NCBI GenBank assembly: GCA_041484195.1
Contig: JBGPHC010000001.1
Location: 372,001-436,000 of the forward strand
Origin: PSRI01 sp041484195
Lineage (GTDB): Bacteria > Bacteroidota > Bacteroidia > Chitinophagales > Chitinophagaceae
DNA length: 64,000 nt
Direction: 5' to 3'
The notes below the pieces were generated by a model. The model made no database searches. It saw only the letters and a list, made by a program, of their open reading frames with translations, and was not told where the DNA came from. This document shows positions 26,737 through 35,663 of the stretch, in pieces (the first letter of the stretch is position 1; every line of letters starts with the position of its first letter). A program made the position numbers and the translations under genes.

Positions 26737-27663
26737 TTACAAATCTTCGTCGGCTGCACGCCGCAGAAAATCCTGTTCTTCTTCTGAAAGAAAAGGGAAT
26801 CCTCCTACACGTTTGATCTTTTCCAGCAATTCATCCACCCTGTCCTGGGTAAGATTCGGCGTTTTCTTGAATGGTTGTTTTCCGTGGGTATTGTAGAACA
26901 CTTCCTTTTTTAATGACCTGGGCCTCGGGGTTTTACCGGGCGTGAAAAGATTGAAAAACCAATCGTACGCAGTATGCATCCATTCTCCCCAGTCCCTTCC
27001 TTTCTGAAGACGATTCACATAGAGAAATCCCATTCCCGCGCCGGCCAGGTGTGCCAGATATGCGGGCGCATATCCTGCAGCGATACCCGCAAAATTAATT
27101 AGGAAGTAAATGAGCGTGAGAATCCACAATGGAATACCTCCATTGATCATGGGAAATATCCTGTAACCGGGAGACAACATGGTGGCCCCAACCGCCAAAG
27201 CCATTACCGATGCATTGGCGCCTGTGAAACTCATTTGTGAAGCTTTTGCGGCAAATGGCGGTACCAGATTACTGCAAAGCAGGAAGACAACCGCACCGGC
27301 AAGACCTCCATACAAATAAAGCGGCGCGACCTTCCGGTTGCCTGCAAGATCCTGGAGTATATAACCAAAAGCCCATAGCCAGAGCATATTGGCAATTAGT
27401 CCCCAAATTTCGATATGCGAGAACATGAACGTAACAAATGTCCATGGCCTGGTCACCAATTTACCCAAATCTGCTGGCAGCGTAAACCAATCAACCACCT
27501 GGGCCTTGTATTCTGCCAGCGGGATACCTGAAAACTGATAAATGAATCGGATGAAGAAAAGTCCCGCGGTGATTATAACATTCAGTATGATGAGCTTTGC
27601 CAGCGCATCATTGTCAGACCCAAAGAAGGTCTTATTGCCTCGTTTTTGTTCCAGCACACTCAT
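26737..27663 (-). CDS. Rhomboid-family protein lacking the catalytic serine (pseudoprotease)
   Basis: A 308-residue rhomboid-fold membrane protein with six or so helices and a soluble C-terminal tail (about 235-308). At the position of the GxSG nucleophile it reads FTGANASVMAL: Asn (codon at 27214-27216, residue 150) stands where serine is expected. The TM2 segment reads FSHIEIWGLIANM, so the second His of the usual HxxxxH...N pattern is also missing. The catalytic-dyad His is still present in YLAHLAGAGMGF. By analogy with iRhoms and other inactive rhomboids it may bind membrane proteins without cleaving them. An apparently active paralogue is encoded 47 bp upstream. That the protein is inactive is inferred from these substitutions. 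Confidence 0.84.
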   Translation of the reverse strand: MSVLEQKRGNKTFFGSDNDALAKLIILNVIITAGLFFIRFIYQFSGIPLAEYKAQVVDWFTLPADLGKLVTRPWTFVTFMFSHIEIWGLIANMLWLWAFGYILQDLAGNRKVAPLYLYGGLAGAVVFLLCSNLVPPFAAKASQMSFTGANASVMALAVGATMLSPGYRIFPMINGGIPLWILTLIYFLINFAGIAAGYAPAYLAHLAGAGMGFLYVNRLQKGRDWGEWMHTAYDWFFNLFTPGKTPRPRSLKKEVFYNTHGKQPFKKTPNLTQDRVDELLEKIKRVGGFPFLSEEEQDFLRRAADEDL

Positions 27664-27702
27664 GCGGGATTGCGGATTTTAATATAATTCCAGCGGTCAA
27701 TG

Positions 27703-27710
27703 CAAATTTA
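27703..27710 (-). promoter_or_regulatory. -7 promoter element for the pseudo-rhomboid gene
   Basis: The minus strand reads TAAATTTG, matching TAnnTTTG, in the 47-bp gap between the two rhomboid genes and 39 bp before the downstream ATG. It may give the pseudo-rhomboid and EEP genes their own transcript besides read-through. Confidence 0.4.
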
Positions 27711-28322
27711 CTAATAAAACGTTTTGCGGTTCGATTTGTTCCAGATCCAAACCAGGAGCAGACCTGTGAGGGCTCCTCCCAGGTGGGCGAAATGGGCCAC
27801 ATTGTCGCCGGGTCTGCTGGCAACTCCTCCGAACAAGTCGAAAGCCATTAATCCGATCACCGCCCATTTGGCTTTGATGGGTATGGGAATCGGAAATATG
27901 ATCAACAAATTATTGGGGAAAAGATAGCCGAATGCCGCGAAAACACCCATGATCGCGCCGGAAGCTCCTACCGACATGGCCCTCGGGTTGAAAAGGAGCT
28001 CACAAATCCCTGCCACCACTCCGCAGATCAGGTAAAAAATGATGAACCGCTTGGGGCCCCAAAAATTTTCCAACTGAGTGCCAAACATCCACAAAGCAAA
28101 CATGTTGAATATAAGATGGAACCACCCGGCATGGGCGAACATATAGGTGATCAGCTGATAGGGTTTGAATCCATATCCGAAGGGGAACAGCGCAATTTTT
28201 TCGGTGATGCCCAGCGAAGAATCCAGGGTATACTGGGCCAGGAATACCAGGGTATTAATGATGAGAAGGTTCTTGATAACCAAAGGCAAGGTCTGAAAAT
28301 TGCGCGATCGAAACTCTGTCAT
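27711..28322 (-). CDS. Rhomboid intramembrane serine protease
   Basis: A 203-residue six-helix rhomboid protease of minimal (GlpG-core) size. The oxyanion/TM2 motif FAHAGWFHLIFNM, the nucleophile loop VGASGAIMG and the catalytic His in FAHLGGALTGLL are all intact. It cleaves membrane proteins within or near a transmembrane helix; the natural substrate is unknown. It is the first gene of a set with the pseudo-rhomboid and the EEP-family protein, all on the minus strand. Confidence 0.93.
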   Translation of the reverse strand: MTEFRSRNFQTLPLVIKNLLIINTLVFLAQYTLDSSLGITEKIALFPFGYGFKPYQLITYMFAHAGWFHLIFNMFALWMFGTQLENFWGPKRFIIFYLICGVVAGICELLFNPRAMSVGASGAIMGVFAAFGYLFPNNLLIIFPIPIPIKAKWAVIGLMAFDLFGGVASRPGDNVAHFAHLGGALTGLLLVWIWNKSNRKTFY

Positions 28323-28375
28323 GTTCTTAAATAATTAAGTCCTGCGAAAATAGCACATGTCCATTAGTAAAAAGG

Positions 28376-29785
28376 TTAAATTCTTTTCAACTTCAATTGC
28401 ACCACATTTTCGATATGGAGTGTATGAGGGAACATGTCCACCGGCTGGATTCCGGTCACTTCATATTTCTCACCAAGCAGGCTGAGGTCACGGGCCTGAG
28501 TAGCCGGATTACAACTCACATATACTATGGTCCGGGCTTCCATATCCAAAATTTTTCTGACCAATATCTCGTGCATGCCGGCCCTGGGTGGATCGGTAAT
28601 GATCACGTCGGGTTTGCCGTGCTCTAAAAAGAAATCGTCTGTGCATACCTGAATCACATCCCCGCAAAAAAATTCAGTATGAGCAATTCCATTATGCGAG
28701 GCATTTTCTTTCGCGTCGTTGACTGCTTCCGCAATTCTCTCCACTCCGATGATCTTTTTTGCGTCACCACTTACAAAAATACCGACGCTTCCTGTGCCAC
28801 AATAAAGGTCATATACAATTTCTTTCCCGCTAAGCTCCGCGAAATCCCTGGTTACACGGTATAAGATTTCTCCCTGTCTGGTATTGGTTTGAAAAAATGA
28901 TTTGGGTCCTATCTTAAATTGAAATGCCCCAAGCTTTTCCACGACATAGCCCCGGCCATAATAAATGCGGGGCTCAAGGTCATTCAGGCTGTCATTTCTC
29001 TTATTGTTGATGGTGTAGAGAAGGGTAGTAATGGAAGGGAACCCTTGAAGCAAATGATCCAGCAGGGGCCTCAGGCTTTCATCTTCATAGGCCAAAACTA
29101 TATTCACCATAATTTCCCCCGTAGTACAAATGCGAATTTGCATTGTTCGGAGACAACCTTCATGCGCGCGTATGTCATAAAAAGGAATCCCGTGCTGAAT
29201 GGCGAATGCCTTCACGGCTTTTCGGATCTGGTTGGTAGGCTCTTCCTGCAGCCAGCAGGTATCTATATCCACAATCTTATCAAAAAATCCTTTGGCATGA
29301 AATCCGGCAACAGGCGTTTCTACATTGATCCCTGAAACTCCCAATTCTTCGCGAGGCAGGAAGCGCCTCGTGCCGAATGTATATTCCATTTTATTCCGGT
29401 AATGCGTGTGGTTGTCGGCTCCCAGAATTTTACTCACGGGAGGTAGCGCCAGCTTGCTAATTCGCTGCAGGTTATCTTCAACCTGCTGTTGCTTGTATTG
29501 CAATTGCTTTTCATATGGGAGCATCTGCCATTGACACCCGCCGCAAATTCCAAAGTGACTGCAAAAGGGTTGCACCCGGTCATCTGAATATTTCCTGATA
29601 TTTATGGCGAATCCTTCGGCCCAGTCTTTTTTGCTCTTGCTCAATTTCACATCTACCACATCACCCGGAACGGCGTTTTCAATAAACACAACCTTTCCTT
29701 CCACCCTCGCCAGGGATCTTCCTTCGGCCGCGTATGCAGTGACTGGCACATTTTCAAGAATAATATTTTCCGCTCTCTTCTTCAT
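28376..29785 (-). CDS. rlmD: 23S rRNA (uracil-C5)-methyltransferase RlmD/RumA-like
   Basis: An SAM-dependent RNA m5U methyltransferase of about 469 residues. It has an N-terminal TRAM domain (about 1-65), an iron-sulfur Cys cluster FCSHFGICGGCQWQ near residues 80-93, the SAM motif VYDLYCGTGSVGIF near 315, DPPRAGMH, and the catalytic nucleophile in VYVSCNPATQARDL. Bacteroidota often carry one or more RlmD/RlmC-type paralogues, so the exact target uridine is not certain. The frame extends to 29824, but ATG 29785 (MKKRAENI) gives the usual N-terminus just before the TRAM domain. It is divergent from the thioredoxin-like gene. Confidence 0.9.
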   Translation of the reverse strand: MKKRAENIILENVPVTAYAAEGRSLARVEGKVVFIENAVPGDVVDVKLSKSKKDWAEGFAINIRKYSDDRVQPFCSHFGICGGCQWQMLPYEKQLQYKQQQVEDNLQRISKLALPPVSKILGADNHTHYRNKMEYTFGTRRFLPREELGVSGINVETPVAGFHAKGFFDKIVDIDTCWLQEEPTNQIRKAVKAFAIQHGIPFYDIRAHEGCLRTMQIRICTTGEIMVNIVLAYEDESLRPLLDHLLQGFPSITTLLYTINNKRNDSLNDLEPRIYYGRGYVVEKLGAFQFKIGPKSFFQTNTRQGEILYRVTRDFAELSGKEIVYDLYCGTGSVGIFVSGDAKKIIGVERIAEAVNDAKENASHNGIAHTEFFCGDVIQVCTDDFFLEHGKPDVIITDPPRAGMHEILVRKILDMEARTIVYVSCNPATQARDLSLLGEKYEVTGIQPVDMFPHTLHIENVVQLKLKRI

Positions 29786-29934
29786 GGGCGTCAAAATTAT
29801 GAAAAGCATGGGGCACCACTCCATGTTGAATAATATAATATTTCCTTCTGCGTTACAGGATCAAGTTGAACGCATTGGGCTTTTATTAACGCTGTCAACA
29901 GTCCCGGCCCTTCTCTCTTTTAAACTCTTTATCA

Positions 29935-29942
29935 TAGATTTG
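29935..29942 (+). promoter_or_regulatory. -7 promoter element for the thioredoxin-like/PPIase operon
   Basis: TAGATTTG matches TAnnTTTG and is 17 bp before the ATG at 29960. No TTG is found at the -33 distance. Confidence 0.45.
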
Positions 29943-29959
29943 CTCTATAAATCAAACAG

Positions 29960-31405
29960 ATGAAAATCCGGATACTCTCTGTTTTTCTCATGATGACTGC
30001 CTCGGCGGCGGTGGCACAGGGCGGTTATGATATAAATATTACCCTCCGGCCTTTTTCGAGCGGCTGGCTCTATCTCGGCCATCATTTTGGAAACAAGCAA
30101 TACCTTATTGATTCTGCCCGTCTCAGTAGTAATTGCGAAGCCCATTTTAGCGGCAAGGAAAGATTGCAGGGGGGCGTTTACCTGGTGGTGTTCCCTAAGA
30201 AAAATGGCTGGTTCGAGATCCTCATGGACAAGCAGCAGCATTTCAGTGTCATGGCAGATACGAGTGACCTGCTAGGGAAAATGCAGTTCACCAATTCATT
30301 CGACAATCAACAGTTCAAGGCCTATCAAAGATATATCCAGGATAAGGGTAAGACGATCACCCAACTTCAAAGCCAATTAAAAGACGCCAAATCAAGGGTG
30401 GATTCGGCGGTCATCAACGGGCAACTCGCCAATTATAATAAGGAGATCCAGACCTACCGTACAAATTTCATGAAGGCTAACCCCAATAGCCTCCTCACTG
30501 CCATTTTCAAGGTGTTGCAGGAGCCAAAAGTTCCGCCGGCCGAACAACAGCCGGGTGGCAGGTACGATTCTGTGTTTGCCTTTCAATATTATAAGCAACA
30601 CTATTGGGACGGAGTTTCATTCACTGACGAAAGGCTGGTACGCACACCTGTGCTGGAACCCAAACTGCAGAGATATTTTGATCATGTGGTTCCTCAGCAT
30701 CCTGATTCACTCATCAGGGAAGCGAACCGCATCCTGGATGCCGCTTCGTCAAATAAGGAAACATTTAAGTATTATTTATCCACGCTCACCGACAAATATG
30801 TCAATCCCACTTATATGGGACAGGACGCCGTGTTTGTAAATCTCTTTGAAAGATATTATGCACCGGGGAAGGCGGATTATTTCATGAGTGAAAAATACCG
30901 GAAATTCATTTTCGACAGGGCCTATAATCTCATGGCAAATCTGATTGGCGAGAAGGCCGCCAATATTGAACTTACGGATACAGCGGGTCGGTCGGTGCCC
31001 TTGTACAGTGTTACCGGAAACTATATTGTGATCTGCTTTTGGGATCCTACCTGCAGCCATTGCCAGGTGGAGGTTCCCAAGCTCGATTCAATTTTTCAAA
31101 ACAAGTGGAAAGAGGAAGGAGTGCGCTTATACGGAGTGATGGTTGATGGTGGAAAGGACAACTGGCTGAAATTCATTCGTGAGCACAATTTGAAGGATTG
31201 GATACACGTTTACCAGACCCAGGCCGCCAGGGACGCGGAATACGCGGCAGGAAGGCCCAGCTACAAACAACTATTCGACGTGTACCAGACACCCATGCTT
31301 TACCTGCTTGATGCCAATAAAAATATTATCGCGAAGAAGCTGAACTTCGAACAACTGGATGATTTCTTACAGGTTAAAATGAAAATTGGAAAGTCAACCA
31401 ACTAA
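29960..31405 (+). CDS. Periplasmic thioredoxin-like protein with DUF4369/DUF5106-type N-terminus
   Basis: A 481-residue exported protein. After a signal peptide (1-19) come a beta-rich region like DUF4369 (about 22-110), a helical region like DUF5106 (about 120-310), and a TlpA/AhpC-type thioredoxin domain (about 325-475). The redox site is WDPTCSHCQVE, a CxxC near residue 365. Such proteins act as periplasmic disulfide reductases in Bacteroidota. It is followed after 16 bp by a SurA-like peptidyl-prolyl isomerase, so the pair probably supports folding of envelope proteins. A -7 element lies just upstream. Confidence 0.88.
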   Translation: MKIRILSVFLMMTASAAVAQGGYDINITLRPFSSGWLYLGHHFGNKQYLIDSARLSSNCEAHFSGKERLQGGVYLVVFPKKNGWFEILMDKQQHFSVMADTSDLLGKMQFTNSFDNQQFKAYQRYIQDKGKTITQLQSQLKDAKSRVDSAVINGQLANYNKEIQTYRTNFMKANPNSLLTAIFKVLQEPKVPPAEQQPGGRYDSVFAFQYYKQHYWDGVSFTDERLVRTPVLEPKLQRYFDHVVPQHPDSLIREANRILDAASSNKETFKYYLSTLTDKYVNPTYMGQDAVFVNLFERYYAPGKADYFMSEKYRKFIFDRAYNLMANLIGEKAANIELTDTAGRSVPLYSVTGNYIVICFWDPTCSHCQVEVPKLDSIFQNKWKEEGVRLYGVMVDGGKDNWLKFIREHNLKDWIHVYQTQAARDAEYAAGRPSYKQLFDVYQTPMLYLLDANKNIIAKKLNFEQLDDFLQVKMKIGKSTN

Positions 31406-31421
31406 CTACATTCATTAATCT

Positions 31422-33389
31422 ATGCATAAACTCCTGATCCTATTGTGTGGTGTAGCGCTGGGGTGCACCGTGAGATCACAAACCCTGTTTACTTACGGCG
31501 CTCAAAAAGTGGATAAAAAAGAATTCGAAAGAGCTTTTTCCAAGAACAATCCATCCAACGAACTCAAAAAAGAGTCAATTCAGGAATACCTGAATCTTTT
31601 CATCAATTTCAAATTAAAAGTGCAGGCTGCCAGGGACCTGAAACTGGACACTCTTTCCAACCAGAAAGCCGACCTGCTCAATTTCCGGAGGCAGATCGAA
31701 TCCGGGTTCATGACGGAGGAAAAGACTATCAATGGCCTCGTAAAAGAAGCATTTGAAAGAAGTCAGAAAGACCTGCATATCGCCCATATCTTTATCCCAT
31801 TTGACCCCGGCTTTATCAGCAATCCGGCCGCCAACTATATGGCCAATCAACAAGCCGACAGTTCGAAGGCTTATCAGGCCATTCATAAGGCTTTCGACGA
31901 GTTGAAGGCGGGAGCCGATTTTGGCGCCGTGGCCCGGAAATATTCTCTCGATCCTGCTGTTAAGTCTGATAAGGGTGATATTGGCTTTATCACGGTTTTT
32001 TCGCTACCCTACGAACTGGAAAATATCGCATATAGCTTACCGGTAGGAGGATTTTCGGTCCCATACAGGAGCAGGTCGGGCTACCACATCATCAAAAAAA
32101 TAGAGGAGAGGCCCGCATTTGGCAAAATGAAGGCCGCACAAATACTGTTGACATTCACACCCAATTCAGGGCCGGAAGAAAAACAGCAACTGAAAAAACT
32201 GGCTGATTCCCTGTATGGAGCCCTGCAAAAAGGCAGTGCTTTTGACGCGTTGGCCAGGCAATTCAGTACTGACAGAACCGGCTACCTGACCGGAGGAGTT
32301 ATGCCGGATTTTGGCATCGGCCGATATGAAAGGGAATTCGAAGATTGCGCGTTTGGCTTACAGCATGATGGCGATATCAATAAGCCGATAGAGACTGCTT
32401 TTGGTATCCATATCATCAAGAGGCTGGGCAGTGTACCTGCTTCCTCCGATCCTTCCAAGGCCAAAGCCCTGTTCAGGGATGAAGTGATGCAGGACAGCCG
32501 TATGCAGGTAGCCAATCATTTATTCGACCTGGAGGTCTTGAAGATGATTGGTTACAAGAAGTTGCCTCTTGATGAAAAGGCTCTATGGCAGGCGACCGAT
32601 AGTTTTATCCTCAGGAATAGTGTAGTGCCCGTGAAGAATATTAACGGCAACACCGTCCTGTTTTCATTTGCAAAATCGAACAAAAAAGCCGCCGATTGGT
32701 TTCCTTATGCGAGAACAATCAAGACTACATCGCCGGAATTCGCGAAGCTCTCATTTAGGGAATTGCTGGATAAATTCGCCATTGAAACCGGGCGTGAATA
32801 TTATCGAAATCACCTGGAAGATTATAACGCTGAATTCCGCGCCCAACTCAACGAATTCAGAGAAGGAAATTTATTGTTTGAAGTAATGGAAAGGCAGGTG
32901 TGGAGCAAGGCGGCGGCAGACAGTTCAGGACTTCGCACCTATTATAACAGGAATAGGTATAAATATCAATGGGGGCCGAGTGCCGATGCAATTTTCTTCA
33001 CCACCAGCGACCGGGAAACGGCGACCGAGGTAATGAAAAATATTAATGGTATCACGGAACGCTGGCGCATTCAGTCGGATCTTTCCAATGGCAAAGTGAT
33101 AGCCGATTCCGGGCGATTCGAGTTGTCCCAAATTCCCCTGGCAAAAAATCAGGAGATGAATGCCGGAGCAATGAGCCCCCTGATTGTGAATGACCAGGAC
33201 AGCACGGCCACGTTTGTGTATGTTATCAAAACTTATTCAGATCCTGCGAGGCGCAGTTTTGAAGAAGCGAGAGGATTGGTGATCAATGACTATCAGTCAG
33301 AGTTGGAAAAGAAATGGATTGCCACACTGAAACGGAAATATCCGGTCAAAATAAATCAAGCGGTTTATCAATCAATGATTCAAAAATAA
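31422..33389 (+). CDS. Periplasmic peptidyl-prolyl isomerase with two parvulin domains (SurA/PpiD-like)
   Basis: A 655-residue exported chaperone-isomerase. A signal peptide (about 1-20) precedes an N-terminal helical chaperone region, then two parvulin (PpiC) domains: about 122-230 (starting DLHIAHIFIPF, ending GYHIIKKIEER) and about 235-340 (starting KAAQILLTF, ending GIHIIKRLGSV). A long C-terminal region (340-655) has no motif I recognise and may act in client binding. The role is folding of outer-membrane and secreted proteins. It is the second gene of the operon with the thioredoxin-like protein and ends 19 bp from the convergent metF. Confidence 0.9.
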   Translation: MHKLLILLCGVALGCTVRSQTLFTYGAQKVDKKEFERAFSKNNPSNELKKESIQEYLNLFINFKLKVQAARDLKLDTLSNQKADLLNFRRQIESGFMTEEKTINGLVKEAFERSQKDLHIAHIFIPFDPGFISNPAANYMANQQADSSKAYQAIHKAFDELKAGADFGAVARKYSLDPAVKSDKGDIGFITVFSLPYELENIAYSLPVGGFSVPYRSRSGYHIIKKIEERPAFGKMKAAQILLTFTPNSGPEEKQQLKKLADSLYGALQKGSAFDALARQFSTDRTGYLTGGVMPDFGIGRYEREFEDCAFGLQHDGDINKPIETAFGIHIIKRLGSVPASSDPSKAKALFRDEVMQDSRMQVANHLFDLEVLKMIGYKKLPLDEKALWQATDSFILRNSVVPVKNINGNTVLFSFAKSNKKAADWFPYARTIKTTSPEFAKLSFRELLDKFAIETGREYYRNHLEDYNAEFRAQLNEFREGNLLFEVMERQVWSKAAADSSGLRTYYNRNRYKYQWGPSADAIFFTTSDRETATEVMKNINGITERWRIQSDLSNGKVIADSGRFELSQIPLAKNQEMNAGAMSPLIVNDQDSTATFVYVIKTYSDPARRSFEEARGLVINDYQSELEKKWIATLKRKYPVKINQAVYQSMIQK

Positions 33390-33408
33390 AGGAGTGCAGG
33401 AAACCCTT

Positions 33409-34359
33409 TCATAATTGCTTCACCACTTCATAAATCATCCTGGATTTGCCCAAAGTGTAATAGTGTAATACCGGCACGCCTGATTTTTTCAGCTCCTTTG
33501 ATTGCTGGGTAAGCCATTCTATACCCACCAATTCAACATCAGCGTCTGTCTTGCACTTAATGATTTCATTGCTCAGGTCTGCCGGAATATCCACATGAAA
33601 AGTCCGCGGTATCAGGCCCACCTGTTTTTTGGAGGAAATAGGCTTCAGTCCGGGTATGATGGGCACATTGATACCAGCCGCCCTGCAAGCCTTCACATAG
33701 TCGAAATATTTCGCATTATCGAAGAACATCTGTGTTACCACATATTCCGCTCCCGCGTCCACTTTCGCCTTGAGATAACGCAGATCAGTAGCCAGGTTGG
33801 GAGCCTCGAAATGTTTTTCGGGATAGCCTGCCACGCCCATGCAAAAATCGGTGCGGAATCCATTCCGGATATCGTCTTCAATATAAATGCCGTTGTTCAG
33901 ATCAACTACCTGTTTCAGTAGATCGAGTGCGTATTGGTTACCATCCGGTTCGGCTTCAAAAAAGGTTTCGTTTCTGGCCGCGTCACCTCGCAATACCAAC
34001 ACATTGTCAATCCCGAGAAAATGCAAATCAATTAGCGCGTCTTCCGTTTCTCTCTTGGTGAATCCGCCGCAAATCAAATGTGGTACGGCATCCACTTTAT
34101 AGTGATTCATGATGGCCGCGCAAATCCCCACTGTTCCCGGCCGCTTTCTAACCTCCACTTTGTCGAATGTGCCATCGGCTTTCTTCTTAAATGTATGTTC
34201 GGCGCGGTGATAGGTAACATTTATAAAACTCGGCTTGAATTCCATTAAAGGATCCAGGTGATCGTAAATGGAATTGATGGTTTTCCCTTTCAGGGGCGGC
34301 AATATTTCGAAAGAAACCAGTATGTCCTTTGCGTTTTTCAGATGCTCTGTTACTTTCAT
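33409..34359 (-). CDS. metF: Methylenetetrahydrofolate reductase
   Basis: A 316-residue flavoprotein of the MTHFR family, reducing 5,10-methylene- to 5-methyl-tetrahydrofolate for methionine synthesis. The N-terminal FEILPPLKG, NVTYHRAEH, HLICGGFTKRETEDAL, NVLVLRGD, and VTQMFFDNAKYFDYV segments follow the family's order across a TIM barrel. Length is typical. It has a two-part promoter match upstream. No riboswitch fold is obvious in the 88-bp gap to the divergent lptB frame. Confidence 0.95.
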   Translation of the reverse strand: MKVTEHLKNAKDILVSFEILPPLKGKTINSIYDHLDPLMEFKPSFINVTYHRAEHTFKKKADGTFDKVEVRKRPGTVGICAAIMNHYKVDAVPHLICGGFTKRETEDALIDLHFLGIDNVLVLRGDAARNETFFEAEPDGNQYALDLLKQVVDLNNGIYIEDDIRNGFRTDFCMGVAGYPEKHFEAPNLATDLRYLKAKVDAGAEYVVTQMFFDNAKYFDYVKACRAAGINVPIIPGLKPISSKKQVGLIPRTFHVDIPADLSNEIIKCKTDADVELVGIEWLTQQSKELKKSGVPVLHYYTLGKSRMIYEVVKQL

Positions 34360-34393
34360 TCTGCTATTAGGTGTAGAATCTCAAAATTATCTG

Positions 34394-34421
34394 CAAACAT
34401 AATTCAAAGCGTGCATACCAA
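34394..34421 (-). promoter_or_regulatory. Bacteroidota-type promoter for metF
   Basis: On the minus strand TTG (34421-34419), a 17-bp spacer and TATGTTTG (34401-34394) match -33 and -7. The metF ATG is 34 bp downstream. Confidence 0.6.
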
Positions 34422-34471
34422 AAATAGCTGTTAAACTACGACAGGAGGTGAATGGAATAGCCCTTAACCTG

Positions 34472-34479
34472 TATTTTTG
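34472..34479 (+). promoter_or_regulatory. -7 promoter element that decides the lptB start
   Basis: TATTTTTG matches TAnnTTTG. Transcription would begin near 34483-34486, downstream of the first possible start (GTG 34448) and just before the in-frame TTG at 34496. This supports the shorter LptB. Confidence 0.5.
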
Positions 34480-34495
34480 CAGAAATCATTCTGAA

Positions 34496-35266
34496 TTGAA
34501 TTTAACCATCCATACTGCAAACCTCGTAAAGCGCTATCGGAATCGCACCGTAGTGAACAAGGTATCCATAAAAGTAGGCCAGGGAGAGATCGTAGGTTTG
34601 CTGGGACCCAACGGGGCAGGCAAAACGACAACCTTTTACATGGTCGTGGGCCTGATAAAGCCGGATGAAGGAGAAGTGTTCCTGAATGATCTGAATATCA
34701 CGAAATTACCCATGTATAAACGGGCGCAGATGGGAATTGGATACCTGCCACAGGAGGCTTCGGTATTCCGTAAGCTTAGTGTTGAAGACAATATAGCGGC
34801 GGTCCTGGAAATGACAAAGCTTAGCCATTCGGAGCAAAGAAATAAACTGGAGGAATTGCTGGACGAATTTGGGCTGCGGCAAGTTCGCAGAAACAATGGA
34901 GATTCTCTCAGTGGCGGCGAAAGAAGAAGAACAGAAATCGCCCGGGCCCTTGCAGTGGATCCAAAATTCATCCTGCTGGACGAACCTTTCGCAGGCGTTG
35001 ATCCAATCGCGGTAGAAGACATACAGGCGGTAGTAGCGAGGCTTAAATACAAGAATATTGGCATACTCATTACCGATCATAATGTGAATGAAACACTTTC
35101 CATATGCGACAGGGCCTACCTGCTGATTGAAGGAAAGATTTTCATGCACGGCACCGCAGAAGAACTCGCCGAGGATGAACGCGTGAGAAGACTATACCTG
35201 GGCAGAAATTTTGAATTGAAACGTAAGGACTATTTGTATGAAGAAGCCAGAAACAAGGACCTTTGA
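34496..35266 (+). CDS. lptB: LPS export ABC transporter ATP-binding protein LptB
   Basis: The cytoplasmic ATPase of the LptB2FG lipopolysaccharide exporter. Walker A is GPNGAGKTT, the signature LSGGERRR, Walker B FILLDEPFAGVDP with the LptB-typical spacing, and the H-loop ITDHNV. The frame is open from GTG 34448, but the first 16 codons (including LNLYFCRN) do not look like LptB and a -7 element lies inside them. TTG 34496 gives an N-terminus, MNLTIHTANLVKRYRN, typical of the family and a protein of 256 residues. No other lpt gene is adjacent. Confidence 0.92.
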   Translation: MNLTIHTANLVKRYRNRTVVNKVSIKVGQGEIVGLLGPNGAGKTTTFYMVVGLIKPDEGEVFLNDLNITKLPMYKRAQMGIGYLPQEASVFRKLSVEDNIAAVLEMTKLSHSEQRNKLEELLDEFGLRQVRRNNGDSLSGGERRRTEIARALAVDPKFILLDEPFAGVDPIAVEDIQAVVARLKYKNIGILITDHNVNETLSICDRAYLLIEGKIFMHGTAEELAEDERVRRLYLGRNFELKRKDYLYEEARNKDL

Positions 35267-35663
35267 TACCTTCCCAATTAATCCGGCATCAAAAATGGCA
35301 TATTCCATGCATCCGGCCGAAGGGATTTTATCACCGCAAAGAGTTATAGACAAAGATGGCGTTTAAAGAAGATCAATTTACAGTTTCAGATGAATACTCA
35401 ATTTATCTTAGAAAAGCATTAAGACATATTAAAGACCATCCTATGAATATTGCAAAAGACTATTCCTCCCCGCTTCAAACCAATTCCATTTAGAATTATT
35501 AACTATTTTCCGGCACAGGGATGTTATTTTGTCCACGATCAAATCTGAAGAATAAATGGACTCCCCCAACTGCGCGTTGTTCATAGATACTCCATCGGAA
35601 TAGAGTCAATTAAGTGCCAATACTGTCTCATTTAGCCTAAATTAAGTATTTTGCTAATGTAGT
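35267..35663. other. Intergenic region between lptB and the GH3 gene
   Basis: A 397-bp A+T-rich gap. It contains one possible 45-codon ORF (35356-35493) listed separately. I see no RNA gene, hairpin terminator or clear promoter; the stretch TAAGTATTTTGC (35644-35655) just before the GH3 start is one base short of the TAnnTTTG pattern. Confidence 0.4.
35356..35493 (+). CDS. Possible 45-residue protein
   Basis: An ATG-to-TAG frame encodes a 45-residue, charged, soluble-looking peptide beginning MAFKEDQFTVSDEYSIYLRK, with a central helix-like stretch (LRKALRHIKDHP). Codon choice is unremarkable, and a promoter and ribosome site are not evident. It could equally be a remnant of a larger regulator-like gene or chance. 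I list it because it is the only frame of this kind in the gap. Confidence 0.25.
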   Translation: MAFKEDQFTVSDEYSIYLRKALRHIKDHPMNIAKDYSSPLQTNSI

